Origin: Anaerolineales bacterium
Lineage (GTDB): Bacteria > Chloroflexota > Anaerolineae > Anaerolineales > UBA6663
Length of the DNA stretch: 64,000 nt
NCBI GenBank assembly: GCA_020850595.1
Contig: JADZEK010000147.1
Span: 124,001-188,000 of the forward strand
Direction: 5' to 3'
Shown: positions 26,367-35,512 of the stretch, in pieces
Layout: every line of letters begins with the position of its first letter
How positions within the stretch are numbered: position 1 is the stretch's first letter
Program-made: the position numbers and the translations under genes
The notes under the pieces: model-generated
Seen by the model: only the letters and a program-made list of their open reading frames with translations
What the model was told of the DNA's origin: nothing
The model's database searches: none

Positions 26367-26851
26367 ATGAACTGTTCAGCGGCGCGGTCGTAATTTGTCT
26401 GGCGGCGCTGGCGCTGGCCGCCTTCTTCGTGGTACTGGGCGCGCTCTTCCCCGACCGGCTGGCCCGAACGCGCGCCATCGCCGCCCGCGCCCCGGGCCGC
26501 GCCTTTGTCATTGGGCTGATCAACGCTTTCTTCGCGGGTGTGGTCGTGCTGGCGCTGCTGGCCGTGGCGAGTTGGACCACCATCCAGCTAATCGCCGTGC
26601 CGGCGCTGGTACTGTTGAGCCTGCTGGCGCTGGGCCTGGCGTTCGGGCTGGGCGGGGTAGTCGCGCTGCTGGGCGAACGGCTGCTGCCCGAGCGCGGCGT
26701 GATCGTGCGCCACGGCGCGACAGCCATCTTGCTGGCGCTGGCCTGCGCCCTGCCCTACGCGGGCTGGTTCCTGCTCGGCCCATATGTTGCGCTGCTGGGG
26801 CTGGGCGCATTCCTGCTGACGTTCTTCGAGCCGGGCACGCCCGCCGTCTGA
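26363..26851 (+). CDS. Membrane protein, paralogue of 27870-28391
   Basis: From the ATG at 26363 the protein has 162 residues with four helices, each about 20 residues long, with a charged hinge (PDRLARTRAIAARAPGRA) after the first. It has a paralogue-like layout to the 173-residue protein at 27870. The start overlaps the anti-sigma gene. No family is recognised. Position within the sigma operon suggests a target or regulator of the envelope response. Confidence 0.7.
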   Translation: MNELFSGAVVICLAALALAAFFVVLGALFPDRLARTRAIAARAPGRAFVIGLINAFFAGVVVLALLAVASWTTIQLIAVPALVLLSLLALGLAFGLGGVVALLGERLLPERGVIVRHGATAILLALACALPYAGWFLLGPYVALLGLGAFLLTFFEPGTPAV

Positions 26852-26882
26852 GCGCAACACCGCCGCGCCAACTCGGCATCGC

Positions 26883-27701
26883 ATGTTCTGGAAACGCAAG
26901 CCCAAGGCTCCGCCACCGCCAGCCGACCCCGAGCTGGCGCGCCTTCAGGCGGACCTGGCCGCACGCCAAGAGGCTGTGGCCGAGCTGGAGCTCGACCTGC
27001 TCAATTCGCAGCTTGATCTGCAGACTTTCAACGCCGAAATCGAGCGCCGCCTGGGGCCGCTGCAGCGCCGCATCGCGCAGCTAGAAGCCGAATTGGCCGA
27101 GGCCCGTACCGGGGCCGCGCGCCGGATGCTGTACGGCGACCGAGCCGCCGCGGCCGACCTGCCTGACGATGTGCTGACACAGTATCGGCGCGCCTGGGGC
27201 ACCGGCCCGCAGCCAGACCCGCCGCCACACCCACCGCCCGCGCCAGCGCCACCCGACACCGCCACCGAAGCGGAACTCAAGCGGCTCTATCGTTTGCTCG
27301 CCAAGCGCTACCATCCGGACCTGACGACCGCCCCGGCCGAGAAGGAGTGGCGCGCGGCGCGCATGGCCGAGGTTAACGCGGCCTACGCCGCGCGCGACCT
27401 GACCGCCCTGCGCCGGCTGAAGGCGCAGCCGAGCGCACCGCCCGGCCCGCCTCCGCCGCCGGCCCCACCTAGCCGAGAGCAGTTGCTCAGCGACCTACGG
27501 GCCGAGATCAGCCGCCTGGAGGCGCTGGGGGCACGGCTGGAGCAGGAGTTGGACGCGCTGGCGGCTTCTCCGGCTGTGCAGCTTAAGCTGGAGGCCACGT
27601 TCGCGCGGCGCGCCGGGCGCGACCTGCTGGGTGAGATGGCCGCCGACCTGCAAGCCGAGGCCGCCAAACTTGAGGGCGAGCTAGCGGCGCTGCGGCGCTG
27701 A
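26883..27701 (+). CDS. J-domain protein with flanking coiled coils
   Basis: The 272-residue protein has a coiled-coil segment (about residues 15-75, Glu/Leu/Arg-rich), a Pro-rich linker, and a C-terminal-type J-domain (about 130-180) with LYRLLAKRYHPDL, carrying the essential HPD, and AEVNAAYAARD. After a second Pro-rich stretch a further coiled coil follows. It should recruit and stimulate DnaK. It lacks the Gly/Phe and zinc-finger regions of DnaJ, so it is a specialised co-chaperone rather than general DnaJ. It lies between two related membrane protein genes. Confidence 0.83.
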   Translation: MFWKRKPKAPPPPADPELARLQADLAARQEAVAELELDLLNSQLDLQTFNAEIERRLGPLQRRIAQLEAELAEARTGAARRMLYGDRAAAADLPDDVLTQYRRAWGTGPQPDPPPHPPPAPAPPDTATEAELKRLYRLLAKRYHPDLTTAPAEKEWRAARMAEVNAAYAARDLTALRRLKAQPSAPPGPPPPPAPPSREQLLSDLRAEISRLEALGARLEQELDALAASPAVQLKLEATFARRAGRDLLGEMAADLQAEAAKLEGELAALRR

Positions 27702-27869
27702 CACGATCACTGCCGCCCCACCTCGCTCAACGCCATCGGCCCCCTGACATCAGCCCGGTCACAATCACATACCCGGCCCAGCCCGTCACCGCAACATTCG
27801 CGCCGCCACGCCTGTATCTCTGGCTAGAAGGACAGAGAACGGTTCGCACGCGAAAGGAGCGGTGCAGGC

Positions 27870-28391
27870 ATGGCAGACGTATCGGCGATTTTCGGCATTT
27901 TGTTGGCGCTGGGGTTGGTGTTCCCAGGCTTGCTCACGGCCTGGTGGCTGCTCTTCCCAGCCACGGTGGAGCGCGCCCGGCTGAGGCTGGAAGTCAGCCC
28001 GTGGCCGTGTTTCTGGCTGGGCGGCGTGGTCACGGCGGCGCTCGTCATCCCCATTGTGATCTTGCTGGCGCTGCCCATTGGCCCGGCCAAGCTGGCAGGC
28101 TGGGTGCTCATGGGCGGCGCGCTGGCCGTCGCCAGCCTGGGCGCGGCCGGGCTGGCGGCTAAGATGGCCGGGCGGCTGGAGCGCTTGGGCGGGACGGCTT
28201 CGCCGCTAGGCGCCTTCGTGCGCGCCGCCGTTGCGTTGGAACTGGCGGCGGCCTTCCCCATCATCGGCTGGCTGGTAGTGATCCCATTCGCCACGGTCAC
28301 GGCGCTGGGCGCAACTGTGTTCGCATTGCTGCGCTGGACGCCTCGCACGGCAAGCGCGCCGGTCGTGCCCGCGGCCGCGAACGCCGTCTAA
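27870..28391 (+). CDS. Membrane protein, paralogue of 26363-26851
   Basis: The 173-residue protein has four helices and a charged segment (ATVERARLRLEVSP) after the first, like the 26363 gene, then AAFPIIGWLVVIPFATVTALGA near the end. AAAGGAG about 11 bases upstream supports the ATG. The preceding gap (27702-27869) has no gene I can support. Function unknown. The DUF1800 gene begins three bases after its stop. Confidence 0.7.
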   Translation: MADVSAIFGILLALGLVFPGLLTAWWLLFPATVERARLRLEVSPWPCFWLGGVVTAALVIPIVILLALPIGPAKLAGWVLMGGALAVASLGAAGLAAKMAGRLERLGGTASPLGAFVRAAVALELAAAFPIIGWLVVIPFATVTALGATVFALLRWTPRTASAPVVPAAANAV

Positions 28392-28394
28392 GCC

Positions 28395-29912
28395 ATGACC
28401 GCTTCACGCCCTGTGTCCCGCCTATCGCGCCGTGACTTTCTGCGGCTGGCCGGACTGGTGAGCGCCAGCGCGGCGGTGAGCACGGCGGCGGCCTGCGCCC
28501 CGGTCTACGCACGGATCGGCGGACCGGCAGAACCGGAGGCCGCCGGCCCCGCGCTCGACCTGGCCCCCGCCGATGAGCGGGCGCTAAACCGCCTGACCTT
28601 TGGCCCGCGCCAGGCCGAACGGGCGCGGGTGGCCGAGATCGGCGCAGTGGCGTGGGTCGAGGAACAGCTCGCCCCGGCTGCGCTCGACGACGGCCCGGCC
28701 GATTGGCGGCTGCGGCGCTTTGAGACGTTGGGAATGAAGGCGCAAGACCTGGCCGACCTGGGCGACCAGCTTTTTGACGACGTGGACATGCTGAGCGTGC
28801 CGGACGAATTGCGGCAGGCCACGCTCTTACGCCAGGTATACAGCCGGCGGCAGTTGTACGAGGTGATGGTCGAGTTCTGGAGCGACCACTTTCATCTAAG
28901 CACGGCTAAAGGCGACTGCTGGTTCCTCAAGACGGTGGACGACCGCGAGGTCGTTCGGCCGCACGCGCTGGGCCGGTTCCGCGACCTGCTGTGGGCCTCG
29001 GCGCACTCGCCCGCCATGCTGACGTACCTGGATAACCAGGTCAATGTGGCAGGCGCACCCAACGAAAACTATGCTCGCGAGCTGCTGGAGCTGCATACGC
29101 TGGGCGTGGACGGCGGCTATAGCCAGGCCGACGTGATGGACCTGGCGCGCGCCCTGACCGGCTGGACGGTCAAGCAGCGCTTCTGGCGCGGCCAGTTCAC
29201 GTTCAACCCGGACGTGCACGACCAGGGCGAGAAGCGCGTGCTGGGGTTGCGCCTGGTGCCGGCGGGCCAGGCCGAGGCCGAGCAGGTGGTCGAGCGGCTG
29301 GCGACGCACCCGGCCACGGCCCGCTTCATCAGCACCAAGCTGGCGCGGCGCTTGCTGGCGGACGAGCCGTCGCCGGGGCTGGTGGCGCGCGCCACCGCCG
29401 CCTTCTTGAGCACACGCGGCGACATCCTGGCCGTGCTGCGCGTGCTGCTGCTCGACGGCCTGCTGGCCGCCGACAGCCCAGCCGCGCCCAAGTTCAAGCG
29501 GCCGGTCAACTTCGTGGCAGCGGCGCTGCGACAACTTAACGCGGAGACGGACGCCGGCCCGGCGCTGCGCGAGTACCTGGTGCGCATGGGGCAACCGTAT
29601 TTCCTGTGGCCCACGCCCGATGGCTACCCCGACCGCACGGCGCCGTGGGCCGGCAATCTGCTGCCGCGCTGGCAGTTTGCGCTGGCGCTGGTGCGCGGCG
29701 AGATCGCGGGGACACGGGTGGAGCTGAACGCAGGGCCAGACCCTGCTGCCACCGCCGACGACGTGGCCCGGCGCTTGTTGGGCCGGCCGCTGGCAACCGC
29801 CGGCCGCAATTCACTGCTGGCGGCGCTGACCGCCGGCGGCGCTAACGACGAGGAACTGCCCGCGCTGCTGGCGGCGGGCTGCCTGGCCGCGCCCGCTTTT
29901 CAGTGGCGCTGA
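28395..29912 (+). CDS. DUF1800 family Tat-exported protein
   Basis: The 505-residue protein has a twin-arginine leader (SRRDFLRLAGLVSASAA) with a Cys near its end (TAAACAP), so it may be lipid-anchored. LNRLTFGPRQAERARVAEIGAVAWVEEQL and MLTYLDNQVNVAGAPNENYARELLELHTLG are DUF1800 hallmarks. DUF1800 genes usually sit beside DUF1501 genes, as here with one gene between. Function is unproven; a link to export and handling of polysaccharide or surface material has been suggested for related clusters. The following gene starts four bases on. Confidence 0.88.
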   Translation: MTASRPVSRLSRRDFLRLAGLVSASAAVSTAAACAPVYARIGGPAEPEAAGPALDLAPADERALNRLTFGPRQAERARVAEIGAVAWVEEQLAPAALDDGPADWRLRRFETLGMKAQDLADLGDQLFDDVDMLSVPDELRQATLLRQVYSRRQLYEVMVEFWSDHFHLSTAKGDCWFLKTVDDREVVRPHALGRFRDLLWASAHSPAMLTYLDNQVNVAGAPNENYARELLELHTLGVDGGYSQADVMDLARALTGWTVKQRFWRGQFTFNPDVHDQGEKRVLGLRLVPAGQAEAEQVVERLATHPATARFISTKLARRLLADEPSPGLVARATAAFLSTRGDILAVLRVLLLDGLLAADSPAAPKFKRPVNFVAAALRQLNAETDAGPALREYLVRMGQPYFLWPTPDGYPDRTAPWAGNLLPRWQFALALVRGEIAGTRVELNAGPDPAATADDVARRLLGRPLATAGRNSLLAALTAGGANDEELPALLAAGCLAAPAFQWR

Positions 29913-29915
29913 CAA

Positions 29916-31544
29916 ATGTTATCTAGTCGGCCCCGAATCGTGGTCATTGGCGCGCTGGCGGCGGCGACGCTGGCCTGCGGGCAACCGGTGGTCAGGGCCG
30001 GCGTGACAGCAACCGCCCCAGCCGCCCCCAGCGCGACGGCGACGGTGCGGCTGCCCCTTGCCACCGTTGGCCGGCCCGCGGATTTCACCCTGGCGGTGGA
30101 GTATGGCGTGCCGGGCCTGGCCGCGCTCTACGCCGGCACAGGGGTCCAGAGCGTCAAGCCCCAGATTGAATTTGGCGTGTGGGGCAACCTGGAACCAACG
30201 CCGGGCGAATACAACTGGCAGGCGCTCGACCAACTGGTGGCCGAGTACCAGGCTCAGGGATTCACGCACCAGCAACTGTTGATCTCGGCCGATTCGCCCT
30301 GGGCGGCGATTGACCCGCGCAAAAACCCGATGCCGCGCCCCGAGTACCTGGATGAGTATGCGGCTTTTGTGGGCCGGGTGGTCGAGCGCTACGACGGCGA
30401 TGGCAACGCCGATGCGCCCGGCCTGCTGACGGGGATACACGACTACGGCATCGAGCGCGAGTTTACCGGCTTCTTCGGAGGCAGTGCCGCCGAGTACACG
30501 CAACTGCTGCGGACGGCCTACCCGGTCATTCACGCCGCCGACCCGCAGGCGCGGGTGCTGCTGGTGGGCCTGATGATGGTGGACGTATTCGACGGCGCGC
30601 CCGACCCGGCCGAAGTTGAGCGGCGGCTGGCCACCACGCCCAGCTATCGCAAGAGCGCGGCGGACATCCGCAGCATCCTGGCGGCCTGCGACGCTTATGA
30701 CCTGGTGGACCTTCACAGCCTGGGCCATTACACCGAGATCTCGCCGACGACGGCATGGTTGCAAGCCGAGTTGGCCGCCGCGGGGTGTGACCGCCCGATC
30801 TGGATCGGGGACAGTTTCAGCATGTCACTGTTGCTCGGGTTCGACCAGCATGTGTTTGCGCCGGCCACGGCCGCGGACCGGGAGGCCGTGAGCGCCGTGC
30901 TGCAGGCCGCGGCCGACCCCGGCTCGCCGGATCACGCGACGGCGTTGGCCTGGCAGCAGGCCGAAGAAGCGCGTGGCCTCGTCCAGAAGGCGGTCGTGGC
31001 CGCCGGGGCAGGGTTGCGCGGAATCAACCTGGGCAACCTGGAGGATTGGGCCACCCACGTTCCGGCCTTCGACAAACTGCTGGTCTTGGGCATGGGCACG
31101 GCGGTCAACATGGGCATGGCCGCCAGCGAGGTCACTTTGGAGCGCTACGGCCGCCTGCCCTACGAAGGCGATGCGTTTGCGCGGGTGCGGCTGCCCGCCG
31201 CTGTCCGCCCGGCGTATTCGGCGCTGAGCCTGGTCAACGAGCAGATCGGCGCGCACTCGGCAGTGCGCGCTCTTGACCTCGGCCAGGGGGTGTGGGCCTA
31301 CGTTTTCGAGACCCCCGCCGGGCCGGTGTGGGTGCTGTGGTACGACGACGGGCATCTGTATCTGCCGGGCCAGCCGCGCCCGACCACAACGGTGGTGCTG
31401 GAGGTGGGCGGGGATCAGGCGCGTGTGACGCGGACGCCCACCGTAACCAGCAGCAGCCCGCCGCTGGGTGAGATGATGGCCGCGCCCGGCGGGACATTGA
31501 ACCTCACACTCGACTCGACCCCGGTGTTCGTCTCCCGTCCTTAG
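29916..31544 (+). CDS. Lipoprotein with glycoside-hydrolase-like TIM barrel
   Basis: The 542-residue protein has a short signal ending in TLACGQ (lipobox). The domain from about residue 55 to 430 has WGNLEPTPGEYNWQALDQLVAEYQ, the start of GH39/GH42-like barrels, and GIEREFTGFFGGSAAEY where the acid/base Glu would sit. The second catalytic position reads PIWIGDSFSMS, with Asp rather than Glu, so activity on a glycoside is uncertain. A beta-rich C-terminal part follows. It lies between DUF1800 and DUF1501 genes with tiny gaps, suggesting a single transcript and a joint surface role. Confidence 0.75.
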   Translation: MLSSRPRIVVIGALAAATLACGQPVVRAGVTATAPAAPSATATVRLPLATVGRPADFTLAVEYGVPGLAALYAGTGVQSVKPQIEFGVWGNLEPTPGEYNWQALDQLVAEYQAQGFTHQQLLISADSPWAAIDPRKNPMPRPEYLDEYAAFVGRVVERYDGDGNADAPGLLTGIHDYGIEREFTGFFGGSAAEYTQLLRTAYPVIHAADPQARVLLVGLMMVDVFDGAPDPAEVERRLATTPSYRKSAADIRSILAACDAYDLVDLHSLGHYTEISPTTAWLQAELAAAGCDRPIWIGDSFSMSLLLGFDQHVFAPATAADREAVSAVLQAAADPGSPDHATALAWQQAEEARGLVQKAVVAAGAGLRGINLGNLEDWATHVPAFDKLLVLGMGTAVNMGMAASEVTLERYGRLPYEGDAFARVRLPAAVRPAYSALSLVNEQIGAHSAVRALDLGQGVWAYVFETPAGPVWVLWYDDGHLYLPGQPRPTTTVVLEVGGDQARVTRTPTVTSSSPPLGEMMAAPGGTLNLTLDSTPVFVSRP

Positions 31545-31552
31545 GAGCTGCT

Positions 31553-32812
31553 ATGTCTCTCACGCATACCCGCCGCCGTTTCCTGGAGACTGCCGCTGTG
31601 CTGGGCGGGGCCGTCGCCTGGCCGGCCTGGCTGCCGCGCCTGGCCTTTGCGCCGGAACGAACGGCTCCACGCGGCGACACGCTCGTCGTCGTCTTCCTGC
31701 GGGGCGCGGCGGATGCGCTAAACATCGTCGTGCCGCACGGCGAGGCCGCCTACTATGCGCGCCGCCCTACGCTCGGCATCCCCCGGCCGGACGACAGCCG
31801 CGCCGCACCCGGCACGCGCACGGTAGACCTGGACGGTTTCTTTGGCCTGCACCCGGCGCTGCGGCCGCTGCTGCCCGCCTGGCAGGCGGGCCACCTGGCG
31901 GCGGTGCACGCGTGCGGGGCGCCCGACGAGAGCCGCAGCCACTTTCGGGCGATGGAGTTGATGGAGCGCGGGGTGGATGACGAGCGCGGCCCGGCCTCGG
32001 GCTGGATTGGGCGGCACCTGGCGACGCTGAACACGGGCAACGCCTCGCCTCTGCGCGCAATTGGACTGGGAGCCATGCCGCAGCGGAGCTTGAGCGGCGC
32101 GGCGCCGGTGAGCGCGCTGCGCTCAATCACTGAGTTTCACCTGGGCGGCGACGCGCGGGCGGCGGCGCAGTTTCAAGCGGGACTGGCAACGCTGTATGCG
32201 GGGCCGGCCGCGCTTGACGCCACCGGCCGCGAGACGCTCGGCATCCTGAACACGCTGCAAACGCTCGATCCGACGGCCTACGTGCCTGCCGGAGGCGCGC
32301 GCTACCCGGACAGCGAGTTCGGCCTCGGCCTGAGCCAGATTGCGATGCTGATGAAGGCGAAGGTAGGGTTGGAGGTGGCGGCGATTGACGTGGGCGGGTG
32401 GGACACGCACTTTGCGCAGGGCGGCAGCGAGGGACTGATGGCAGGCCTGCTGGCCGACCTGGGCGCGGGCCTGGCGGCTTTCCACGCCGATACCGAGGCG
32501 CAAGCGAGCCGGCTGACGGTCGTGGTGCTGTCGGAGTTTGGGCGGCGCGTGCAGGAGAACGGCAGCCTGGGCACCGACCACGGCCACGGAAGCGCCATGC
32601 TGTTGTTAGGTGGGCACGTGGCGGGGGGCCGGGTGCACGGCCGGTGGCCGGGGCTGAGGCCGGAGGCCCTCATCGGCCCTGGCGACCTGGCAGTGACCAC
32701 CGACTACCGCGACGTGCTGGCGGAGGTGATCGCGGCCCGCCTCAACAACGCCGCGCTAGCCGAGGTCTTCCCTGGTTACGCGCCGCGGCCGGTGGGCGTG
32801 GTGGCAGCGTGA
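31553..32812 (+). CDS. DUF1501 family Tat-exported protein
   Basis: The 419-residue protein has a Tat leader (RRRFLETAAVLGGAVAWPAW) and DUF1501 features: TLVVVFLRGAADALNIVVPH near the start, HACGAPDESRSHFRAMELMERG, IDVGGWDTHFAQGG, and VVVLSEFGRRVQENGSLGTDHGHGSAMLLLGGHV. The last motifs match the alkaline-phosphatase-like fold's metal-binding His and Asp residues. It pairs with the DUF1800 gene of the same operon, starting after AGGAG. Function unproven, exported. Confidence 0.9.
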   Translation: MSLTHTRRRFLETAAVLGGAVAWPAWLPRLAFAPERTAPRGDTLVVVFLRGAADALNIVVPHGEAAYYARRPTLGIPRPDDSRAAPGTRTVDLDGFFGLHPALRPLLPAWQAGHLAAVHACGAPDESRSHFRAMELMERGVDDERGPASGWIGRHLATLNTGNASPLRAIGLGAMPQRSLSGAAPVSALRSITEFHLGGDARAAAQFQAGLATLYAGPAALDATGRETLGILNTLQTLDPTAYVPAGGARYPDSEFGLGLSQIAMLMKAKVGLEVAAIDVGGWDTHFAQGGSEGLMAGLLADLGAGLAAFHADTEAQASRLTVVVLSEFGRRVQENGSLGTDHGHGSAMLLLGGHVAGGRVHGRWPGLRPEALIGPGDLAVTTDYRDVLAEVIAARLNNAALAEVFPGYAPRPVGVVAA

Positions 32813-32916
32813 GGGGCAGATAGGGAGGCTGGGGGCGTGTCAGGATAGTCGCTGCGTAGGGGGCGGCGGCCGCCGGCGTTTGGCCGGGCGAGGCGCGCTG
32901 CTTGGGTGGCAGAATC

Positions 32917-32946
32917 AAAAAATGGGCGAGCCAAACGCTCGCCCAT
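32917..32946 (-). terminator. Rho-independent terminator of acpP
   Basis: On the minus strand ATGGGCGAGC pairs perfectly with GCTCGCCCAT around a GTTTG loop and is followed by a run of T. It lies 26 bases past the acpP stop, and it could also end plus-strand transcription from the DUF1501 gene less well, since the T-run is on the acpP side. Confidence 0.9.
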
Positions 32947-32972
32947 TGTATTGCGGGTGGCGTCCAGCGCAG

Positions 32973-33218
32973 CTAGGCGGCCTTGTTGAGCTTGCCGTCG
33001 AGATAGGTCACGGCCTCGCCGACGGTCGTGATCTTCTGGGCATCTTCGTCCGAAATCTCGCCGCCGAACTTCTCTTCAAAGGCCATGATCAGTTCTACGA
33101 GGTCGAGCGAGTCGGCCTCGAGGTCTTCGCGGAAGCGGGCTTCCGGCACGACCTTCGCGGGGTCGGCGCCGAGCAGTTCGACGATGATGACTTTCACTTC
33201 TCCGAGCGTATCAGCCAT
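32973..33218 (-). CDS. acpP: Acyl carrier protein
   Basis: The 81-residue acidic helical protein contains [21 protein letters not shown], with the Asp-Ser-Leu motif whose Ser takes the 4'-phosphopantetheine arm. It carries acyl chains in fatty-acid synthesis. It is monocistronic, with a strong promoter 46 bases upstream and a perfect terminator downstream. GGAGA lies before the ATG at 33218. No fab genes are adjacent, which is unusual since acpP often sits beside fabD/fabG/fabF. Confidence 0.96.
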   Translation of the reverse strand: MADTLGEVKVIIVELLGADPAKVVPEARFREDLEADSLDLVELIMAFEEKFGGEISDEDAQKITTVGEAVTYLDGKLNKAA

Positions 33219-33263
33219 GGTCGGTCTCCTTCACGAGTTGTTTGCCTGGGTAAAGTTCGGTTC

Positions 33264-33291
33264 ATTGTATGGTTTGGAGGATGGTTGTCAA
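33264..33291 (-). promoter_or_regulatory. acpP promoter
   Basis: On the minus strand TTGACA (33286-33291) and TACAAT (33264-33269) are 16 bases apart, a near-consensus sigma-70 promoter, with transcription starting about 40 bases before the acpP ATG. Confidence 0.75.
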
Positions 33292-33328
33292 GGCAACCGC
33301 CCGATTCACTGACTGACGGTCATTTTAT

Positions 33329-33357
33329 TTGACAGGCATCCTCCCGGCTGGTAAGAT
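33329..33357 (+). promoter_or_regulatory. fni promoter
   Basis: TTGACA (33329-33334) and TAAGAT (33352-33357) are 17 bases apart and face away from the acpP promoter. An additional TATAAC at 33374-33379, eight bases before the ATG, could give a leaderless transcript. Confidence 0.7.
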
Positions 33358-33387
33358 ACTGGCCGCACCCCACTATAACCCCGGATC

Positions 33388-34419
33388 ATGACAGAAGTTA
33401 CGGGCACCGCCTCGCGCAAGGCCGATCACATCCGTATCAACCTGGAGGAAGACGTGCGTTCGGGCCTGACGACGGGCCTGGAGCGCTATCGTTTCGTTCA
33501 CCAGGCGGCGCCGGAACTGGACCTGGCGGCGGTGGACAGCGGGGTGACGGTGTTTGGCAAGCGCCTGAACGCGCCGGTGCTGATCTCGAGCATGACGGGC
33601 GGGACGGCCGAGGCGCAGCGGATTAACCGGACGCTGGCCGAGGCCGCGCAGGGGGCCGGCATCGCCATGGGGTTAGGATCGCAGCGCGCCGCGGTGGAGG
33701 ACCCAACGCTGGCGGCCACCTTCCAGGTGCGCTCGGCCGCGCCCGACATCCTGCTGTTCGCCAACCTGGGCGCGGTGCAGCTGAACTATGGCTACGGGGT
33801 CGAGCAGTGCCGCCGCGCGGTGGAGATGATCGAGGCCGACGCGCTGATATTGCACCTCAACGCGCTGCAAGAGGCGGTGCAGCCCGAAGGCGACGGCAAC
33901 TTCGCGGGGCTGCTGGGCCGGATCGAGGCCGTCTGCCGGGCGCTGCCCGTGCCGGTGGTCGCCAAGGAAGTGGGGTGGGGGTTCTCAGAACAGGCGGCGC
34001 GCCGGTTAGCAGAAGCCGGGGTGGCGGCCATAGACGTGGCGGGCGCAGGCGGCACGTCCTGGTCGCAGGTGGAGATGCACCGCGCCCAGAGCGCCAGCCA
34101 GCGCCGGGTTGCCGCAGCGTTTATTGATTGGGGCATCCCGACGGCGGAGGCGATTGGCAATGTGCGCCGGGCCGCGCCACAACTGCCGGTGTTTGCCTCC
34201 GGCGGCCTGCGCGACGGAATTGACATTGCAAAGTGCGTGGCCCTGGGCGCGACACTGGGCGGGCTGGCCGGCCCGTTCCTCAAGGCGGCGGCGGTCTCGG
34301 TGGAGGCCGTGGCCGAGACGATTGGCGAGATCGGCCGCGAATTACGGATTGCCATGTTCGCGGCGGGCGCGGGCAGCATCGCGGCCCTGCGGACCACGCC
34401 GCTTCAGCACACACCCTAG
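33388..34419 (+). CDS. fni: Type 2 isopentenyl-diphosphate delta-isomerase
   Basis: The 343-residue FMN- and NADPH-dependent protein matches Fni/IDI-2: [13 protein letters not shown] at the start, [51 protein letters not shown] (conserved Gln and Glu), and [17 protein letters not shown], then [11 protein letters not shown]. It interconverts IPP and DMAPP. It is followed after 39 bases by a polyprenyl synthase, so the pair makes C15-C50 prenyl chains from IPP. Confidence 0.95.
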   Translation: MTEVTGTASRKADHIRINLEEDVRSGLTTGLERYRFVHQAAPELDLAAVDSGVTVFGKRLNAPVLISSMTGGTAEAQRINRTLAEAAQGAGIAMGLGSQRAAVEDPTLAATFQVRSAAPDILLFANLGAVQLNYGYGVEQCRRAVEMIEADALILHLNALQEAVQPEGDGNFAGLLGRIEAVCRALPVPVVAKEVGWGFSEQAARRLAEAGVAAIDVAGAGGTSWSQVEMHRAQSASQRRVAAAFIDWGIPTAEAIGNVRRAAPQLPVFASGGLRDGIDIAKCVALGATLGGLAGPFLKAAAVSVEAVAETIGEIGRELRIAMFAAGAGSIAALRTTPLQHTP

Positions 34420-34458
34420 CGGCGCGCCGGCTGCGCGCCGGCCGCCTGGGCAGCAACC

Positions 34459-35508
34459 ATGTCGCTCGCCGAACTCGCGCCCACCTACCTTGCCGCGCTG
34501 GAAAGCGAACTGCGCCAGGCCATTGGTTCGGAGGCGCAGCACCGCCAACCCCATCGCGGGGCCGAAGCTCCCGCGCCCGCCTCGGCCTACCTGGACGAGT
34601 ATTACGCCATGCTGGCGTATCACCTGGGCTGGACGGACGGCGGCAAGGGCGGCAAGCGCATCCGCCCGCTGCTGTGCCTGCTGACCTGTACGGCAGCCGG
34701 GGGCGATTGGCGGCAGGCCCTCCCCATCGCCGCGGCGGTGGAGCTGATCCACAACTTCTCACTGCTGCACGACGATATTCAAGACAACAGCCCGCTACGC
34801 CACGGACGCCCGACGGTGTGGACGCGCTGGGGGGCGGCCCAGGCGATCAACGCCGGCGATGCGATGTTCACGCTGGCCTACTTGGCGCCGCATCGCCTGC
34901 GCGCGGCGGGCGTCAGCGCGGAGGTCGCGCTCGACTGCCTGGCCGACCTCACGCAAACTTGCCTGTTCCTGACGCAAGGGCAGTACCTGGACATGGCGTA
35001 TGAGCAGCGCGCCCAGATCAGTGTGGCTGAATACCTGACGATGATCGAAAAGAAGACGGCGGTGCTGATTGCCGCGGCGGCCCGCCTGGGGGCGCGCGTG
35101 GCGGGCGCGGCGCCGGCGCGGCTGGAGGCGTTCTACCACTTCGGGTGGAACCTGGGCATGGCTTTCCAATTGCAGGACGATCTGTTAGGGATTTGGGGCG
35201 ACCCGGCCGTCACGGGCAAGAGCGCCGCCAGCGACCTGGAGAAGCGCAAGAAGAGCCTGCCGGTAGTATTTGGGCTGGAGCGCTCGCCCGGCTTCGCGGC
35301 GGCCTACGCCGCGCCCCACCCGGCCGGCGCACCCGTGGCGGCGCTGGCCGCTGAACTCGCCGCGCTAGGCGCGCGCGAAGAGGTCGAGCGGCGCGCCCAG
35401 GCCACCACGACCGCCGCCATGGAAGCGCTGGAAGTCTGCGACGCGGCCGAGCCGGCGGCGCGGGCGTTGAGCGACCTGGCCAGCCAACTGCTGCGTCGCA
35501 ACCAATAG
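34459..35508 (+). CDS. Polyprenyl (geranylgeranyl-type) diphosphate synthase
   Basis: The 349-residue protein has the first Asp-rich motif LLHDDIQDNSPLRHGRPT and the second LQDDLLGIWGDPAVTGKSAASDLEKRKKSLP. Here DDIQD and DDLLGIWGD bind magnesium-diphosphate. It also has GKRIRPLLCLLTCTAAGG before the first motif. It elongates DMAPP or a longer allylic diphosphate with IPP. Product length cannot be fixed from the sequence. It sits in an operon with fni. The minus-strand gene downstream converges on it with a four-base gap. Confidence 0.93.
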   Translation: MSLAELAPTYLAALESELRQAIGSEAQHRQPHRGAEAPAPASAYLDEYYAMLAYHLGWTDGGKGGKRIRPLLCLLTCTAAGGDWRQALPIAAAVELIHNFSLLHDDIQDNSPLRHGRPTVWTRWGAAQAINAGDAMFTLAYLAPHRLRAAGVSAEVALDCLADLTQTCLFLTQGQYLDMAYEQRAQISVAEYLTMIEKKTAVLIAAAARLGARVAGAAPARLEAFYHFGWNLGMAFQLQDDLLGIWGDPAVTGKSAASDLEKRKKSLPVVFGLERSPGFAAAYAAPHPAGAPVAALAAELAALGAREEVERRAQATTTAAMEALEVCDAAEPAARALSDLASQLLRRNQ

Positions 35509-35512
35509 ACGC

